64,000 nt of DNA from Gallibacter sp963634825. GTDB taxonomy: Bacteria > Bacillota > Clostridia > Peptostreptococcales > Anaerovoracaceae. The position numbers were made by a program, and so were the translations under genes. This document shows, one piece after another, positions 60,830 through 64,000 of the stretch; position 1 is the stretch's first letter, and the number at the start of each line of letters is the position of its first letter. Location: the NCBI GenBank assembly GCA_963634825.1, contig CAVHCP010000002.1, positions 1 to 64,000 on the forward strand, written 5' to 3'. The notes below the pieces were generated by a model, which was not told where the DNA came from, searched no databases, and saw only the letters and a list, made by a program, of their open reading frames with translations.

Positions 60830-63301
60830 TTATTTAATGACGATATTTACAAGCTTATTTGGTACTGCGATAACCTTTACGACGTCCTTGTTATCGACAA
60901 GTGAAGCTACAACATCATCCTTTAAACAAATTTCCTCAAGCTCTTCCTTTGTCAAACCTGCTTTGACATCTATTTTATGTTTTAGTTTTCCATTTATTTG
61001 CACGACAATTTCTACGCTATCCTTTACGAGCGCTTCCTTGTCTACTTCAGGCCAATTTTCTTTATGAACAGAGTTCTTATATCCGATGCCTTCCCACATT
61101 TCCTCACACAAATGAGGTGTGAATGGTGCAAGGATTATTATAAGTTTTTCTATGCAATCTCTAAAAAATTCGGCATTGAAAGCTTCAAACTCCTTATACT
61201 TATACATCAGATTTACAAGCTCCATAATAGAAGCTATTGCTGTATTGAAGTTAAATCTTTCGCCTATATCAACTCCAACCTTTTGAATAGTTGTATTTAT
61301 CAGATAATAAAGCCCTTTATCATCTTTTGTATCATTTGGCTTGCCTGCTTTTACTTCCGGATATTTTTCAGTAAATTCGTAAACAAGCTTATATACTCTG
61401 TTTATAAATCTATATGCTCCCTCAACGCCTGTATCTGACCAATCGAGCTCTTTTTCCGGTGGCGCCGCAAAAAGTATAAACAGGCGTGCAGTATCAGCTC
61501 CGTATTTTTCGATTATCTCTGTCGGTGTTACTACATTACCTATCGATTTACTCATCTTCTTGCCATCCTTTATAACCATACCTTGTGTAAGTAGGTTTTG
61601 GAATGGCTCAGTATGCTCAACAAGTCCCAAATCATGTAATGCCATTTGGAAAAATCTTGCATAGAGCAAATGAAGTATCGCATGCTCAACTCCGCCGATA
61701 TATTGATCGACATTCATCCAATATTTTGCTTTGTTTGTATCAAATGCCTGTTTATCATTTTTTGCATCGCAATATCTCAGGAAATACCACGACGAATCGA
61801 GGAATGTATCCATCGTATCCATCTCCCTTTTTGCCTTTTTACCGCATTTTGGACATTTGACTTCCGCAAATATCTTACTTGTTGTAAGCGGAGACTCGCC
61901 CTTGCCTGTAAATTCTATATCTGTCGGTAGCATAACAGGAAGATTTTCTTCTGCCTCAGGTACCCAGCCACAATCTTCACAATATATCATCGGAATAGGA
62001 GTTCCCCAATATCTCTGCCTTGAGATGAGCCAATCTCGCAATTTGTAATTTGTGGCCTTCTTGCCAAGACCGCTTTTTTCAAGCTTATCTGTTACTTTTG
62101 AAATTGCTTCCTTGCTGTCTATACCATCAAACTCTCCCGAATTAATCATAATGCCCTCAGCATCAAATGCTTCTGTTAAATTATTCACATCAATATTGGC
62201 ATCAGTTGGCTTTACTACAGGTATTATCTCAAGGTCAAATTTCTTTGCAAAGTCAAAGTCTCTCTGGTCATGAGCAGGTACAGCCATAATAGCTCCTGTA
62301 CCGTAGCCCATAAGTACATAATCCGAAATATAGATAGGAACTTCCTTATTGTTTACAGGATTTATACAATATCTGCCTGTAAATACTCCTGTCTTTTCGG
62401 CAGTAGTGCTTGTTCTTTCGATCTCTGTCATATGCTGAGTTTTTTCGATATAATCAAAAGCTTCCTTTTCGTACTCGCCACCCGAAACAAGCTCCTTAAC
62501 AAACGGATGCTCCGGCGCGAGCACCATAAATGTGACACCGTAAATGGTATCCGGTCTTGTAGTATATATTTTTAATTCTTTGTCGAAGTCCTTTATTTTG
62601 AAGCTCGCCTCTGCACCCTGCGACTTGCCGATCCAGTTTTTTTGCATTATCTTTACTTTGTTTGGCCAGCCCGGCAGATTATCAAGCCCTTCAAGCAATC
62701 TGTCAGCATAATCAGTTATCTTAAAATACCACTGTGACAAGCTCTTTTTGCCAACGACGCTTCCGCATCTTTCGCACTTGCCGTCAACTACCTGCTCATT
62801 TGCCAAAACTGTCTGGCAGCTCGGACACCAATTTACAGGATTTTCCTTTTTGTATGCTAATCCCTTATTATAAAACTGTATAAAGATCCACTGCATCCAC
62901 TTGTAGTATTCGGGAGTGCAAGTTGCAAGACTTCTATCCCAGTCATACGAAAGCCCAAGCTGTTTTAGTTGCTCTGTCATCTCTGCCATATTTTCGTATG
63001 TCCATTTTGCCGGCTCAACGCCATGCTTTATAGCCGCATTTTCTGCAGGAAGTCCAAATGCGTCATATCCCATAGGATGAAGTACATTAAAGCCTCTCAT
63101 TGTTTTATATCTGGCAAGCACATCTCCTATAGAATAATTCCTGACATGTCCCATATGAAGCTTTCCTGACGGATATGGAAACATTTCAAGTACATAATAC
63201 TTTTCCTTTGTATCATCCTCTGCAACTTTATATATATCAGCCTCTGCCCACTTATCCTGCCACTTCTTTTCGATCGCTTGATAATTATATTTTTCTTTCA
63301 T
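60830..63301 (-). CDS. leuS: Leucyl-tRNA synthetase
   Basis: Charges tRNA-Leu, with editing of near-cognate amino acids. 823 residues: HIGH motif as HMGH (49-52), zinc-type CPSC/CERC and CEDC/CPKC pairs, the CP1 editing domain with TTRPDTIYGVTF, and KMSKS in DGKKMSKSIGN. The ATG directly follows the rsfS stop (TAAATG). No T-box leader is present. Confidence 0.97.
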   Translation of the reverse strand: MKEKYNYQAIEKKWQDKWAEADIYKVAEDDTKEKYYVLEMFPYPSGKLHMGHVRNYSIGDVLARYKTMRGFNVLHPMGYDAFGLPAENAAIKHGVEPAKWTYENMAEMTEQLKQLGLSYDWDRSLATCTPEYYKWMQWIFIQFYNKGLAYKKENPVNWCPSCQTVLANEQVVDGKCERCGSVVGKKSLSQWYFKITDYADRLLEGLDNLPGWPNKVKIMQKNWIGKSQGAEASFKIKDFDKELKIYTTRPDTIYGVTFMVLAPEHPFVKELVSGGEYEKEAFDYIEKTQHMTEIERTSTTAEKTGVFTGRYCINPVNNKEVPIYISDYVLMGYGTGAIMAVPAHDQRDFDFAKKFDLEIIPVVKPTDANIDVNNLTEAFDAEGIMINSGEFDGIDSKEAISKVTDKLEKSGLGKKATNYKLRDWLISRQRYWGTPIPMIYCEDCGWVPEAEENLPVMLPTDIEFTGKGESPLTTSKIFAEVKCPKCGKKAKREMDTMDTFLDSSWYFLRYCDAKNDKQAFDTNKAKYWMNVDQYIGGVEHAILHLLYARFFQMALHDLGLVEHTEPFQNLLTQGMVIKDGKKMSKSIGNVVTPTEIIEKYGADTARLFILFAAPPEKELDWSDTGVEGAYRFINRVYKLVYEFTEKYPEVKAGKPNDTKDDKGLYYLINTTIQKVGVDIGERFNFNTAIASIMELVNLMYKYKEFEAFNAEFFRDCIEKLIIILAPFTPHLCEEMWEGIGYKNSVHKENWPEVDKEALVKDSVEIVVQINGKLKHKIDVKAGLTKEELEEICLKDDVVASLVDNKDVVKVIAVPNKLVNIVIK

Positions 63302-63649
63302 TTAATTCGCCTCCCATTTTAGAGTTTCACAATCTGCCCATACGCTTTCAATGTTGTAGTTTTCTCTCTTTTCCTTAGTCAAAATATTTATTATTAAGTC
63401 ACCGAAATCCAAAAGTATCCAGCCTGATTCCTTTTTGCCCTCTATGCTTCTGACATTTAGACCCGCCTCATAAAGCGCATCCTCAACCTCATCTGCCTGA
63501 GCGCCTATCGCTCTTTCGTTTGTTCCTGTTGCAAGTATCATATAATCTGCTATTTGTGATTTTTGAGCAATATCAAGTATCAATATATCACTCGCTTTTT
63601 TATTGTCTAAAGCATCTGCTGCAAGAAGTGCAAATTTTTTTATATCCAT
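63302..63649 (-). CDS. rsfS: Ribosomal silencing factor RsfS
   Basis: Binds L14 and blocks subunit joining when nutrients are short. 115 residues, with the family core SQIADYMILATGTNERAIGA and the ending GWILLDFGDLIINIL. It lies between yqeK and leuS, the standard Firmicute order; the lytR-type gene that often intervenes is absent. Confidence 0.95.
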   Translation of the reverse strand: MDIKKFALLAADALDNKKASDILILDIAQKSQIADYMILATGTNERAIGAQADEVEDALYEAGLNVRSIEGKKESGWILLDFGDLIINILTKEKRENYNIESVWADCETLKWEAN

Positions 63650-63669
63650 ATACTATATTAGTTTCCTTT

Positions 63670-64000
63670 CTATTTTTCATCTAAAAGTCTTTTAAAATAT
63701 TTTTCTGCCTTTAGCGTATCATCGTCAATAGGTAAAATATTTCTTTTATAAAGGCTTTCGATCGTTCCTACGACCGTTACATAACAGCCCCTGTCTAAAT
63801 CCTCATATGTTATTTTTCTTATTTCGTCCACTCCGTCATAATGTCTGTTTGGCTCTATCGCATCAGCCACAAAGATTATCTCCTCAAGCTTGCTCATACC
63901 GGCTCTGCCTGTCGTATGATACGAAATAGCATTTATGATATCCTCATCGTCTACGCCAAACTCGCTTTGTATAAGCTTTGAAGCTATCTTGCCATGCGCC
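63670..64000 (-). CDS. yqeK: YqeK-family HD hydrolase, C-terminal part (runs off the window)
   Basis: The frame is open to the window edge; the ATG at 63897 is internal. The visible 109 residues include AHGKIASKLIQSEFGVDDED, ISYHTTGRAGMS and FVADAIEPNRHYDGVDEIR, all typical of the YqeK C-terminal half. YqeK is a symmetrical diadenosine tetraphosphate hydrolase that clears alarmone-like Ap4A. It is followed by rsfS 20 nt later. Confidence 0.92.
   Translation of the reverse strand, partial: AHGKIASKLIQSEFGVDDEDIINAISYHTTGRAGMSKLEEIIFVADAIEPNRHYDGVDEIRKITYEDLDRGCYVTVVGTIESLYKRNILPIDDDTLKAEKYFKRLLDEK

Overview
This is an A+T-rich chromosomal window from a strictly anaerobic Clostridia-type Firmicute. 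The evidence is the three [FeFe]-hydrogenase maturases (hydE, hydG, hydF), a SCIFF peptide with its radical SAM maturase, Firmicute housekeeping gene orders (nifS-nifU-mnmA-alaS-ireB-ruvX; mltG-trmR-trhP; phoH-ybeY-era-recO-glyS) and strong AGGAGG ribosome binding sites. The genus cannot be named from the sequence. Almost all genes are on the minus strand; only rpsT, deoD, a Ca2+ ATPase/dinB pair and nhaC are on plus. There is no rRNA, tRNA, CRISPR array, transposase or prophage.

Layout. 1-490: end of a plus-strand gene and the first of three copies of a ~240-nt palindromic element. 0.5-7.6 kb: Fe-S and tRNA-thiolation operon (nifS, nifU, mnmA, a ferredoxin-fused aldo/keto reductase, alaS, ireB, ruvX). 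7.7-11.7 kb: DUF896, comEA, HD hydrolase, obgE, rpmA, rplU. 11.7-16.3 kb: glpK, hemW, lepA. 16.3-17.5 kb: rpsT and deoD on plus. 17.5-24.7 kb: one minus-strand run from SCIFF peptide and maturase through a polysaccharide deacetylase to hydE-hydG-hydF and a Usp-like protein. 24.8-28.5 kb: Ca2+ ATPase and DNA polymerase IV. 28.8-37.8 kb: dnaE, pyruvate carboxylase, typA. 38-43.4 kb: BspA-like surface protein with a leader region, an OFA-type transporter and NhaC. 43.8-51 kb: a phosphohistidine-domain-less PPDK relative, glyS, DUF4342, recO, era, ybeY, phoH. 51-64 kb: yqeY, rpsU, HIT, mtaB, CNNM/CorC, trhP, trmR, mltG, efp, ylbF, rnj, leuS, rsfS and the end of yqeK.

Most notable: (1) a structured palindromic element at 3 of the 4 convergent gene junctions, whose helices covary between copies; (2) a PPDK-like protein at the usual ppdK position with ATP-grasp and PEP domains kept, but with no phosphohistidine swivel domain and Ser in place of the catalytic Cys; (3) a SCIFF precursor with Ser at the canonical fourth Cys, the thioether donor; (4) L27 without the cleavable N-terminal extension in a locus with no prp gene; (5) three perfect tandem 11-bp repeats upstream of pyruvate carboxylase; (6) a 45-codon ORF ending inside a terminator hairpin upstream of the BspA-like gene. 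Several genes carry terminators that overlap their own stop codons, which suggests a compact genome.
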